A DNA stretch of 64,000 bases from Manis javanica (taxonomy: Eukaryota > Chordata > Mammalia > Pholidota > Manidae). Position numbers and translations under genes: made by a program. Shown here piece by piece: positions 7,930 to 19,259 of this stretch. Location of the stretch: assembly GCF_040802235.1 (NCBI RefSeq), contig NC_133172.1:62503613-62567612 (forward strand). The letters run 5' to 3'. The notes beneath the pieces were generated by a model. It made no database searches. It was not told the origin of the DNA and saw only the letters and a program-made list of their open reading frames with translations. Position 1 is the first letter of the stretch; every line of letters begins with the position of its first letter.

Positions 7930-10595
7930 GCTGTGTCACATTTATTAGAGGCACAAGTGTCTCTGGCTCCTGAATTGATTTGATTTCTGCATCTGGACAG
8001 CACAAGTGTGGACAGCAGGTATGGGTACAATGACCATCTTATTTCACCATCACTCAGAGGGCAAAGGGCAGTCATTCTTCTGGATGGACCAGTGAGGGGC
8101 CAGATGCCAACACCCACCATTGGGACTCTTTCCTGTCCTGGGTGCCACGGGAGGGGCAGGCCTGTGCTCCCCACGCAGCTCTGCCAGCTGGCAAGGACCC
8201 CGCAGGCGCTCAGGGCAGAAGCGGACTTGGGCTCAGCCAGGCAGGGCATCACCCCAGGCGGGGCTGGCAGCACAGCCCCAGGCGGAGGCGGGAAGCCTGG
8301 GCCCACCCATTTGCTCCCCTGCCTCGGAGTCCAAGCCCTTGCAATAGGTCTGCAAGCCCTGAGCCACAGGCCCTCAACCTATCATGACAGCCCAGGAAAA
8401 ATTACAGCGAATGCAGTTTTCACCTCATTTCCTACCCCAACAGAACTTGATCTGGAGACACTGCGGGCACCAAGGGATGGATTCAGCCAGCTGAGATTAT
8501 GGGGACCCCCTCCATGCCCCAAACTCGCCCATGGGTGTGGGAGCCATCCCTGCAGACCCCACAGGCCTTCTTGGGGCAGGATGACAGGAGGGGGTGCACA
8601 GCAGGGCTGGGGGAGGCCCCCTGACAGCCAATGGCACCATGCACCCCAAACCACCACTGCAGTGACGTCACAGGCTCCCTGCTACAACATCACCGAGCAC
8701 ACGGGGCTGCCCCTTGGAAGCCAGAGCAGGAAGTCAGCTGTTTGCAGTTACAAAGGGGCTGTGACCCTTGGGCCAGTGCTTGGGCAGGATTCAAGGGGAG
8801 CCATCAAAAAACCATGTCCCCTTCCCCACACTCAGGATTCACAGGCACAGCACGTCCCCACCATCAACCGGTAGGCCTCCTGGCACTCAGCCCATGGGAC
8901 CCTGGGTTGAATCACAGAGGTTCCTGGGACAGATGCTCGTTTATCAACCATTGACCCCTTGGCATCTAGGCTGCTTTCTGGGTCCTCCCTGGGATGTTAA
9001 AGGGACACCAGCAGGTGTGAGGTGACAGGCCCAGCCCCAAAAGGATGCCACACATAGTTCAGCGCTCTGCTGTAACCAACTGAAAATTCTTCACAATGTT
9101 CCGACAAGGGGCCCCGTTTTTCATCCTGCATGGGGCCCTGGAAAGTATCAGTGGGGCAGCCTGCGCCGGCCCTGCAGGTCCTGCCCCACCGCTGACTCTT
9201 CCCAGACCTGCCCGCCTCCCCCATGACCGCCTTTCAGCCAGTATCTCAGGAAATCCTAGTTCTGGTCCCTGCTTTGTAGATGTGGGGACTGGGATGCAGG
9301 GCTGGTAAGGGACGCCCCTAAGCCCTCACCGAGCAGCAGACTCAAGGGCCAAACGAAGCTTCCTGAAACCCGTGTTCCTTCCCTTTCTGCCCAAGTGGGG
9401 AGGGGCCTGTGGGCACCTGGGGGCAGCTCAGCGCTGCTGCCAGGGACTCGGTGGTGGAGGGAGGGATGGGCTCATTGGCCCAGAGGCACACTGCAGGACA
9501 GCGGGGGCCTGGCCTCCCAGCACTCAGGGAGCTACCAGCACATGGGCGGCCGCTGCTCCCAGGGGCTCCCGTCTGCGCGCCCCAGCGATGGTGCGAGCCC
9601 CTCCTTGGGAAGGAAGACACCCTGATTCCATCCTGCCCATCGCAGGATAGCATCAGAAACGTAACCAAGAACCCCTGAGAAATGGGTCTCACGAGAAGTG
9701 GGGGCCATAAGCAGAGGCTAAAGCGCTCAGGAGGGCTGTGCCTGGTGCCGACTTCCCATTTAGCATTCCACAGGGGCAAGCAACAGACATCCTGAAGGAA
9801 ACTGGCTCCTACCAAAAGAAACTGTCCCCAGGATAGGCCCGTGTTTGGGATGAGACGCTGACGGAGGGGCTCCACGGTGTCCTCCAGGCCTCAGTCTGCC
9901 CGTCTTTAACTGTACGCATGGTGCCAACCCCTGCTCACCAGCAGCAAGGTGGCTGCACGGCTCCAGGCCTCCAAACCAGACTCCATGAGGATGTCCAGGC
10001 AAAGCACAGAGACCCTTCCCCCATGGAGGAGAGAAACCTTTTCCAGAGGACCCCCATCTCCTCTGGTACCCAAGAGCCTGAACAGTCTCCCAGGTCAGCA
10101 GAAACCTCAGCTGGGGTCCCCGGGTGCAGATTCCCCAGGCAGCTGCTGGCAGGACAGCTGGTAAGATGGGCAGATGCGAGCAGAGTGTCCACCTGGCTGT
10201 GAGCTTCTGTGGGGACGCACCCCTGCAGAGACGGGACTCTGGCGAGAAGATCGTGGCCACGCAGCTGCCCCCTGGCCCTGGGCCTGCCATTTGCTGGCTG
10301 TGTGACCATAGATTAGTCCTCATACCACTCACTGGCTTCCTGTAGCTCTTAGGAGAAAATATCAAAGTCTGTTTGATGACCTAGAAGGCTCTCAGACAGG
10401 AGCATTATGCCCATGGAACTGAAGCTGTGCTGGGTGAATTAAGTAAAAAAGCAGCTCCAGAAGATGTTAATAGCTTACGTTATCTCCAGGAGTACCAGGG
10501 AACCACAGGATGAGAGGCTGAATGGCCAGGAGTAATTCTTGCCATCAAGCCAAAGACCAGGCCCTGCAGGCTTCCCGGCCATCGCCTCCGGTGCC
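7930..10595. other. GC-rich sequence without recognised gene
   Basis: Long ORFs overlap on both strands here (for example 8008-8874 + and 9760-10365 -), but they lack repeat-free protein motifs, splice context or known domains. I read them as chance ORFs in GC-rich DNA. A perfect CRE palindrome TGACGTCA sits at 8663-8670. A weak MIR fragment (+) lies at 10280-10345. Confidence 0.6.
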
Positions 10596-10904
10596 ACCTC
10601 ACATGTGCTCTGTTACAGGGTGGCTGAGACAGGGTGTGTGTGGCATTTGTTTATCTCACGTAAAGGGATGACTTCTGCTCTCTAAAATCTCCAGGTTCTT
10701 TCTCCAAGTTGTTCGGTCCATCCCGTGGGCCTGACTGTTCACCCTCGTGTCTAAGGGCTGCACGGCCACCGGGAAGAGATGAACCCAGAGCGGGAGCCGG
10801 CCTCCCCTCGGTGGACCCACACACATCACATGCACCGGGCCTGCTCACAGGTGGGAGCTTAAACCACAGATGTGAACTGCCTCACAGACCTGGCAACTGA
10901 AGCC

Positions 10905-11165
10905 CAGGGCCAGGGTGTGGACAGGGCTGGTCCCTTCTGAGCGGGAGGATGGCCATCTTCCCCCTGGGTCCTTGCGTGTGTCCATGTCCTGATCTCTGCC
11001 TATAAGGACACCAGCCACAGTGGATCATGGCTGCCCCTGTGACCTCATTCTAATTCATTCCCTCTGGAGAGGCCCTACCTCTAAGCACAGTCATGTTCTA
11101 CGGTCCTAGGGGTCAGGACTCCAGCAGTGAAGTTTGGGGGTCCCAGCTCAGCCCATGACAATCCG
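10905..11165 (-). mobile_element. MLT1-type MaLR LTR (antisense)
   Basis: On the + strand the reverse MLT1 signature is read: TATAAGGACACCAGCCACAGTGGAT, GACCTCATTCTAATTCATT, GAGAGGCCCTACCTCTAA and GGTCAGGACTCCAGC, ending near CCCATGACA. The start may extend further left, towards 10610. Confidence 0.88.
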
Positions 11166-11479
11166 GAGATGCAGTCTGTTTTGTGTGTTGCTAAGAATCT
11201 AAACTGGCACACTCGCCATGTCCCCTAAAGCCCACACGCGAGGTGGTCGGTTTTCATTTAGTCGCTGAGCTTCTGACAGCCTTAAGGGGGTGCTCCCGGT
11301 GGGGGCCTCCCCCAGGTCTGCCGGCCCTGCGAGGGTTAATCCGAAGGTCTCTGGAGTTGGGGGATTTACTGCCCCCGACCTTTATCATCCCCCTCTGACG
11401 TGGAGGGCTCACATTTCCCACTTAATTACTTGTCCGGCAATCAGAAGAGATAGCCGTTCTGTGCAGAGCTGACTGCAGC

Positions 11480-11990
11480 TGTGAACTGTTTATTTACTTT
11501 TCCTCAGCCCGGGAATGGCTGTAATTTAAAGGTTCAGATCTCAGCTACCCTGCCTGGCGCAGACCCCGCTTAAACACTTCCATATTGCTTGGGTGGAATG
11601 CCGCGGGGGGCTGCCCCCTCCCCAGGCAGAGGGCGCTGGGAAGGCAGGTGTTCCTGGTTATCAGGCTGCCCACCGATGCCTGCCGGCCCTGCAGCCCTCC
11701 CCGGAGCTCGGCGGGGGAACTGGAGCCAGGGTAGGGGTGAGGACCACAGTACGCTGGGACGGACTGCTCCAAGCCACCCCCTCCACGAACGTCCCTGCCC
11801 CAGTGCAAGCAATGGCTCTCTAATTCCTTTGCCAAATGGTGTAATTACCACTTAAGTTGTCAAATGGCATCCAGATGGTCTTACCTTTCACACCAGCGGT
11901 TTAATAAGCTTTTAGGCGTGACCTTTGCAGCCTGTCCCCCACCTGCATAGCCCCCCAGTTTGTGAAATCCGAGCCCACAATTAGGGCTGA
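11480..11990. promoter_or_regulatory. Candidate conserved non-coding element (AT-rich, repeat-free)
   Basis: A low-CpG, AT-leaning segment with no recognised repeat, rich in homeodomain-type (TAATTAC) and E-box-like (CAGATGG) words, set in GC-rich surroundings. Such composition is usual for conserved enhancers. Conservation itself cannot be seen in one sequence. Confidence 0.3.
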
Positions 11991-11999
11991 TAATGAGTG

Positions 12000-14190
12000 C
12001 CCAGGCAGCCTTGAACCTTGCGAGCTCTCTTCAAGGGGTGCCCAGCGACTCACCCCATGCCACTGACAAATGGCAGGCGTCACACCACAAATGGAGGGAG
12101 CCCCTGTGCACAGGGCCCCAGAGGCCTGCCTGGGGAGATCACAGAGACGCTGAGAGAGCCCAGTGTGCACTGGGGAGCCAGGCCACTCCACAAGGTCAGC
12201 CGGCTGCCGCAGGAGCCAAATTCTGGTGAGCCAGGGGCACAAACCCGACCATGCCTCTGAAACTGTGGTTCAGATGTCGGCAGCCCACCAGTGAGGATCG
12301 GTTTCCAGAACTGCCGGCCCACCAGCACCCCAAAGCAGGCACCCCAACATGGGAACAGCTGCCACAAAGCTGCATGTGGATATCGACTCAGACTCTGAAT
12401 GCACGAAAGCTTCAACAGCAGCCAGGCAAGCTGGGGTCCGGGGGAGCCTGCGCTGCAGCAGTCACAGCTCACCCAGCAAGCAGACGTTACCAGTAAGGCT
12501 ACGATCCCATTTGGGGAAACAAATAATAAATTAAAATTTTGTTGATATGTATGTGTGATGTGTGATTACATGTCATATATATTGAACAAAGAATTATGGG
12601 TTCGCACAAGGAAAATGACAAATCTTCCAAGAACTTCCCCACGATCTGATATTCCCAAAGAGAGTGGATGGATACAGACAGAACACATCAGAAGGCTTCT
12701 GGTGATGGGCTGGGACAGAGAGTCGTGGAGGAGGGAATGGACACTGGAGCTCTTGGCCAGGGAGAGAAGTGTCCAAGGAGAATCTGGTCCCTGATCTTTG
12801 CCAGGCTCTGGATGGAGCTGACCACAGACCAGAGAACTGAGGGATGCCAGAGCTGAGGGGGAGACTGACAGAATGGCTCTGTTCTGACTCCCTCAGCACA
12901 GAGGACTCTTCCCAGGGCATCAGTATTCCCTCTTCCTGACCCTCACAGGGGTCCTGGGTTTTAATGGTTAATGGTCTTGTCTCATACTACCACTGAGAAC
13001 CTGTTCTTAAGATTGTGTTGCCATTCTTACTAAGGTGTAAATGACTGACATTTAGGAAAAGGAGATTCCATTACATGTTATCACCTTACAGTCAACTTGC
13101 ATTTCAAACAAAGAAACCACAAGAAGAGCCAAGATCAACATGATTCATGGAAAAAAAACCCATCATTTTGCTAAATAATGGGAGGGTTGAGTGGCTTTTT
13201 TAAAAACCTCTGCATACAGTATAGAATGCAAAGCAAAAATGACAGGGCATTTCAATGCAGAGATGCCACACAGCTTATGTGTGGCACATTGTCCTCTAGG
13301 TCTACAGACCTAGGAAAGGGAGAATTTCTGTTCTCTGTTAGAATTTCTGTGATAGAAAATCTTAAGGAACAAGGCCTTAAATTTTGCACTTGGTTCACTC
13401 CAGTGGTTACAGCTTCTAACAGGTTCTGTACCTCAGCATGAGCTGTGGTTCCTGGTGACAATTCTAGGACTCGGAAGCCACTTATGGCTGGTGCTCACAC
13501 AAGCCGACCTGTCACAGGACCCTCCCGGCCAAGCACTCACTAGCAGGGGGACCCTGACGGACCCTTGAGGGGATCTGCTGACCTCGGACCTCTTCCGGGG
13601 CCACAGCTACCACCTGCAGCACTCAACGCCTGCTCAGCTCACGCCTCTGAGCATAAACATCAGTGCCTCTGTGGCTTAAAACATCTGCCTGCCTCATCCC
13701 CTTGGCGCTTGTCACTAAAGGTGGCCCTCTGCATCCCTACCCCACCATCCCCTGCACCTTGGCTGTTCCTGCTGCCAACCTCACTGGCTTGCCCAACTCA
13801 ACGCACTTGAGGGCTGGGCCATCTGAATCACCCAGGTAGGCACATGGCCCACGGTGCACACCACCATGACTCATTCTCCCCAGGCTGTGGGCCTGTGAAA
13901 AGGGATTGGGCATATCCAGTGCCCGGCTGTGTGCACATAAGTGAATCTCGCTAGTTTCATCCCTCAGACCCACATCTGAGATCAGGGGCCCTGTTTATCC
14001 CTAAGTTAAAATGAGAGCACATTTGTCACCCCCAGAAGGACACAGACAAATGAAGTGACCTGCTTGCCATCTTGCTCAGCAAAACCAGAGCAGAGGTCAG
14101 GCTGGTGATGGCTGACCACGGGGCTTTGGAGGGGGAGGTCGGCGGGGACAGGGGGCATGGATGCAGCTGAGAAGGGCTCACGACTTCTTG
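12000..14190. other. No recognised gene or repeat
   Basis: Mixed-composition sequence. 12960-13460 is AT-leaning with short direct repeats and could be old unassigned repeat or conserved DNA. ORFs here are under about 130 codons and none resembles a known protein. Confidence 0.5.
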
Positions 14191-14194
14191 AGCC

Positions 14195-14395
14195 CTGTGG
14201 AATGCCAGGCATCTCCCAAGTGCTCCCCATGCCCAGCCCTGCAGCAGCCTGGGAGGTGGGCACTATCACTGTGCCCACTTTACAGGCCAGGCAACTGAGG
14301 ATCAGAGACCAGCACCATGACACAGTCACATAGTGGTAAAACTGGAATTTAAACGAGAACAACAACCTGGTGCCTGTTACACCCTGACCCCAACA
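14195..14395 (-). repeat. MIR SINE (antisense)
   Basis: Antisense MIR pattern: a CACTATCACTGTGCCCACTTTACAG block, GGCAACTGAGGATCAGAGA, then ACAGTCACATAGTGGTAAAACTGGAATT. Confidence 0.85.
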
Positions 14396-14464
14396 GGAGG
14401 GAGGAAGGCTGGGAAAGGGATTGACTTGGCTTCTGAGACCCTAAGTCAGTCTCCTTCTGAAAGG

Positions 14465-14665
14465 GTGTGTGCATACTGGGGGAGTGTCGGCGTGTGTGTT
14501 ACTTGTGCAAGCGTTTGCCTGTGTGCTGGCGCATGTGAATGACGGTGTGTGCACACGTGTGAATGTTGGTATGTACAGATGTGTGTGATCAGGGACATGT
14601 GTGTCTGCATGTGTGTGGGGTGAGGTGTGCATGCAGGGGAGCGCCCACGAATGAAGGTGTGTACA
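14465..14665. repeat. Imperfect GT/TGTG-rich minisatellite
   Basis: Repeated GTGTGTG blocks separated by 15-25 bases (GTGTGTGCA, GTGTGTGTT, GCGTGTG and similar) over 200 bases. The opposite-strand ORFs here read as repetitive His/Thr-rich peptide and are repeat-driven. Confidence 0.85.
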
Positions 14666-14699
14666 TGTGTGTTCCCCTCCAAAACAAAAGTCTCAGGAA

Positions 14700-16040
14700 G
14701 ACAGCATGAGGCCATCTGGTCAGGCCACCATGTTCCACATTTACTGCACCCCTCCTTTGGGACAACGCAAACCAATAAACATAAAACCAGCCTGAGCCGG
14801 TGGCTTCTTGCTCTTGGTCAACAAAAACCCTGGATGAGAGGGCATTTGGGGATTCCCTGTGACAGGAAACAAGGACCCCAAAACTCTGAGGGCCCCGCTG
14901 CGTTCCTCACCACACTCTCTCAGAAAAGGTGTGGGAGTTGGGCAGGCAGGGGGTGGGCCTGAGCCCCTCCTGGCAGCCATGGGTTCTGCCAGAGGACAGC
15001 TGCACCTCAGGCCTCCTCCAGCACCCCCAGGCCCTGCCTGTCTGTCTGCTGGTCTGACAGCGGGGGGGCTCTCTTCTGAGGAGTCAAAGCCCAGCCACAG
15101 CACTTGGCAGCAGGGAGGCCAGGCAGGACTGAGCAGAGCCTCACTGCCCTCCAGTTTCCCACCCGTGAGCAAGACGCCACCACCACCCTCAGGGCACGCC
15201 GGCCTTGGGGCTGCTCTCAGCCCCTGCCACGCCTGACCCCACCCAACGTTCCAGGACTGGGCAAGGAAACTGTAACACCCCATCTTACACGGGAGGAAGC
15301 TGAGGCACCGCGGGGATCCCGTTCCCCGGAGCAGCCTGTGAGCCAGGAGACGACCTCCCGGGCTGCATTCTCTCTGGGGCCCAGCCCGCTAGCTCTGTGG
15401 ACATTTCCAGAGGTTTGCACTGGAGCCTAACAGGGGCACCTGTGATGGGCCTGGCGGGGTTTTCTCTGCTGTGACCTTCCCTCACGTGTGTCCTGTTCCT
15501 CCATTACCTTGTCTATCCCCAGAAGAGTCAGCCCCTTGCACGAACGCCCAGCCCTAAGAACCCCAGGATCACTCAGCGTTTCCCGATTCGGGGATCCCGG
15601 GCCCCAGGGGACAACAAAGAAGTTGAAGCCTTGTATGACTATGGGTATTTGTGAATTCCTGTGCCAACAGCGCCGGTACCTGAGTGAGGCCTCCGAGGCA
15701 CTCAAACAGCCAAGGCCCCTGGTTTCCACTGCAGCCCTGTCGGCTGCCTGCGGCCTGCCTGGCCTTGGTCAGGAACGCTGTCAGGAGGCGGCTGTCTTGG
15801 AATGTCGCTACGGACAGTGAGAGCTGAGAACGAACCTTTTCTCCCATCAACTCCGTTAGAGCGAGAACACCAGCCCCAGTCAGCGGAGGAGGAGACTGAG
15901 GTTCAGAGAGGCTCTAAGACGACGAGGAGCAACCGGGAGGGGTGGCCGTGCAGTGACCCCACAGCGCCAGGCCAGCATCTCCCCAACGTGCCGGGTCAGA
16001 AGAATGCTCCAGGCCTGGCGTGAACTATGGATGTGCGCCC
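14700..16040. other. GC-rich sequence without recognised gene
   Basis: Chance ORFs on both strands. Weak MIR-like antisense traces occur at 15265-15330 and 15885-15930 (ACGGGAGGAAGCTGAGGC and GAGGAGACTGAGGTTCAGAG). Nothing else is recognised. Confidence 0.5.
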
Positions 16041-16044
16041 CACG

Positions 16045-16130
16045 CAGCTGCTGGTGAGTCTGACCCTGAGAGCCCAGCCTGAGAATCTGCACTTTCAAAG
16101 AACCCCGGCTGGAGGTGACGCGGAGAACCA
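16045..16130 (+). repeat. hAT (MER5-like) DNA transposon fragment
   Basis: GAGAATCTGCACTTTCAAAGAACCCC followed by GGCTGGAGGTGA resembles the 3' half of MER5/MER58-type elements. Short and decayed. Confidence 0.5.
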
Positions 16131-16199
16131 TGCCCCACACTCCATTGCAGACCTAGGTTAATTTCCTGTTTCCACCCACGCGGGGCAGGATAAGAGCCC

Positions 16200-16720
16200 C
16201 TGTCTGAGGTGACTGACGGGGTCGGGTAGGTGGAAGCCTGCACAGCGCCCCCGGGGGCCACGCGGGGCACTGCATCCCCCTCCCTGGCAGGGGCCGCGGC
16301 GGCCTCTGCACAAAGAATGGGCGGAAACGGCCCTCGGGCAGGAATTCACCCCTGCCATTTCACACCGCTGGCCGCCGGGCCGCGCCTGCAGAGGAGCGGA
16401 GGGCCCGGAACAGCTGAGAAGGCCAGGGACACGGGCCCGGCCGCGGCGCGAGGGGCCTGGCAAACAAAACACGGCCCCCCCAGGGCCGGGCCGAAGCGGC
16501 GCAGCAATCGCCTGCCGAAATCTGCAAGCTCATCACAGCGCCTGGAAACCTCGGTGGGGACACAACACAGGACGCATCCTGCTCGACAGAGATAAGAGAA
16601 TTCCCAGGTTCTCACCTCCCCCGGGGGACAACGGAGCTGGCGGGAGCCTGGAGGAACGTGGGAAAGATGCCCGCCCGGGCAAACTCTGCAGGAAAGCTTG
16701 GGAGCTCTTCACCGGCGCGC
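16200..16720. promoter_or_regulatory. CpG-rich segment (small CpG island candidate)
   Basis: CpG density is visibly higher than in the flanks, with clusters such as GGCCGCGGCGGCC near 16290, CGCCGGGCCGCGCC near 16375 and CGGCCGCGGCGCGAGG near 16440. No recognisable exon or TATA box is present. It may be an orphan CpG island or a distal regulatory element. Confidence 0.45.
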
Positions 16721-16829
16721 GGTGGCACCTGGGGACCTGGAGGGGGTCCTCATGCTGAGCTGGGACCCTGGCACCCACTGCTCATCCCTGAAACAGCCCT
16801 CAGGCCGACTTGCACACCCACCCTACCTC

Positions 16830-16970
16830 TCACTGGCTGTGGGGTCCCAGGCAATTGACTTCGCCTCCCTGCGCCTCGGTTTCCCCACCTCCAAAGTGGA
16901 GCTGCGCGTGGGAACTATCTCTGCGTTCCTTCGGGACTTGCTCAAGTGCACAGAGTGCCAGTTGGCATGC
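16830..16970 (+). repeat. MIR SINE (+)
   Basis: CTCACTGGCTGTGGGGTCCCAGGCAATT, then CCTCCCTGCGCCTCGGTTTCCCCACC and AAAGTGGAG follow the MIR core and 3' order. Confidence 0.85.
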
Positions 16971-17284
16971 ACAGAGGCCCCACCGGGTCCTCAGCACTGT
17001 GCTGCTACCCCACCAGCCTCACAGCCCGGGGCCGGGCGTTTCCAGACTCCGGTCGGGCACAGTGTGGACACCTCTGTCCGCATGGAGATAAGCACCATGG
17101 AGCTCCACAGAGCTTGTAGCCAGAGGCCACGCGCAATCACAGCCACACAGGGCTCACTCTCGAGCTGAATGGAAGAGCCGCAACTCAGCCGGCCCCAGCT
17201 CCATTCGTAGCATGCGGCTGTGCTGGTGACTCAGTGAATCCAAATGCTGAGAGTTTGAGTTGCTTGCGTGCATCAAGTGACAGT

Positions 17285-17450
17285 GACCGCACAATAACGC
17301 AGGACCCTTCTGTGCACTTTCCATTCGGTAGTCCTCACAGTGGCCCTAGGAGGGAGGTGGTGTTAGCCCCACTTCCCAGACGGGGAAACTGAGGTTCAGA
17401 GAGGTTAAGTCACCTGCCCGATGACACCCAGCAGTGTGATGCACAGCAGC
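17285..17450 (-). repeat. MIR SINE (antisense)
   Basis: GGCCCTAGGAGGGAGGTGGTGTTA, CCCACTTCCCAGACGGGGAAACTGAGG and TTCAGAGAGGTTAAGTCACCTGCCC form a clear antisense MIR. Confidence 0.95.
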
Positions 17451-17494
17451 CCCTGCACAGTGCACAGCCCCAACACTTGGGAGCTCTGTCTCTG

Positions 17495-17580
17495 TCTTCC
17501 TTTCCCCTTGAGGGCAGGGGTCTCATCTTATCCTTGTCTGTGTCCCCACAGGATGCCAGCAGCCAATCAATGGAGGGTTT
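17495..17580 (+). repeat. L2 LINE 3' end fragment (+)
   Basis: CCCCTTGAGGGCAGGGGTCTCATC and TGTGTCCCCACAG match the L2 3' tail pattern. The flank 17600-18410 shows nothing I recognise. Confidence 0.65.
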
Positions 17581-18419
17581 GAAACCTGGACTGACTCAGG
17601 TTTTGTTTCCCAGATTGTTTTGAGCATGTGGTGCCCAGAATGGGCTGCAGGAGGCGCCGTGCTATGTGAGGCATGCAGGGGCCAGGGGCTGCCTTCGTGG
17701 GTCCTCGGGAGCTCCTGCCTCTACTAGAAACCCACAATGCTGAGATTTGTTCTTTAACTCTGGGTTAGCTGAGTGAGTTCTGGCAGAGCCTGTGTGTTTA
17801 GGGGGAAATCAACACTGAAGACCCCAGCTAGGAATACAGAACCGTGCACAGCTTTCCAGGCAGAATACACTGGGCGCTGATTTACTAACAGCCCCTAATG
17901 AGGCTGCCCCGTTCAGCACGTGCACAACTCCTTCACCTAGGACAGAATGGCCCACAAAATGGCAGCGGTGGGGGAGAGCCACACCCTTGCCATATTGCTG
18001 CCAAAGTAGTGCCTGCGTCCCCAGGCCCACCCACAGCCACCATTAGCTCGCCAGTCCCCATCCTGGGCACCCATCTGGAGGCGGACACACTGGGCACTTC
18101 GCACACATTCTAACTAGTTCTCAAGTCTGAAAGGTGCCAGAGCCCAGGGCAGCCCATTCCAGAGCCAGAGCCTCCCCCACAAGGCCAGGGTCGGATTTTG
18201 AAGTTCCCTTTTAGAACTCAAGAGCTCCTGTCAACTACATTCTACTGGAAAGCTGTTAAGACATGCTTGGAAGCCACCACCCCTAGCCCTGGTGCCCTGT
18301 CCATGAAGTCTTGCTGAAATAAATTCAGGAGCTTGGGAAGGGCCATGGCAGATACCATCAATGCACTTCTTAGAGTCATTCCCACCGACCTTCCCCTTGC
18401 CACCCCGCAGTGTAGACGA

Positions 18420-18655
18420 AGCCTACAGTGTACCTCGCCAGCCTCCTCTGCAGCTAGACACAGCCAAGTGACCTGGTTCTGACTCCTAAGATGTACAGGG
18501 GTGCTGGGATATTGTGGGACACCTTTGGCTTTCCCAATTAAAAGGCACAGACCCAGCTAATGCAATTGGAAACCTTCTCCCTTCCTCCATCGAATGGCAG
18601 GTGTGATGTCTGGAGGCGCAGCAGCCTCAGTGGACCATGACAGGACAGATAACAG
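18420..18655 (+). repeat. LTR-like mammalian repeat fragment
   Basis: CAGCTAGACACAGCCAAGTGACCTGGTTCTGAC and, further on, ATGGCAGGTGTGATGTCTGGAGG with GCAGCAGCCT...GGACCATGA read like a common decayed mammalian LTR. I cannot name the subfamily. Confidence 0.5.
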
Positions 18656-18659
18656 CAAT

Positions 18660-19258
18660 GTGGTGGACAGACTGATGGCCCCCAAGAAATATCCACATCC
18701 TAATCCACAAAACATGAGAAAATGGGAGGTTATGTGGCAAAGGGGAACTGAGGCTGCAGGTGGAGCTAAGGTTGCTAATCAGTTGACCTTATTCTGGGGA
18801 GGTTTTCCTGGATTACAAATGGGCCCCATGCAGTCACAAGGGTCCTAGAAAGTGGAAGAGAGAAGTAGAAAAGATCAGAGGAAACCGAGCGGTAGCACGA
18901 GAAGGGCGGAAGGATGCTGTGCCCACCCATCAGGGTGGAGGAGAAGCCGAGGAATGCTGGCCCCACTAGAAGCTGGAAAGGGCACGAAAGTGGATTCACC
19001 CTACAGCTTCCAGAAGAAATCGACCCTTCTGACCCCTTGATTTCGGCCCAGGGGCCCTCATGGCTTCCAACTCCGGGACTCCAAGACAACCAAATGTGTG
19101 GCCATCTGTCAGAGTGGCCACAGGGCCCCGGTACAAGCCATCTGAGCTGCTGGCTTGTCCCGAGCGAATGAGCAGATGCCAGCGGTGCGACCCCCAGGCA
19201 CCCTCTCGTGCCACAGAAACACAGTGTTTAAGCCACTTCAAGGGGGGCTACTTGTGAC
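18660..19258 (+). mobile_element. MLT1-type MaLR LTR (+)
   Basis: Sequence order matches MLT1: a CCCCCAAGAAATATCCACATCC start, a TTCCTGGATTACAAATGGGCCC middle, AGGAATGCTGGCCCCACTAGAAGCTGG, a TTGATTTCGGCCCAG block, then TTTAAGCCACTT. It is heavily diverged. Confidence 0.85.
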
Positions 19259-19259
19259 A

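Noticed and set aside
14465-14665. Z-DNA or regulatory GT array as a special signal
   Set aside because: Imperfect TG-rich minisatellites are common in mammalian DNA. Nothing ties this one to a gene.
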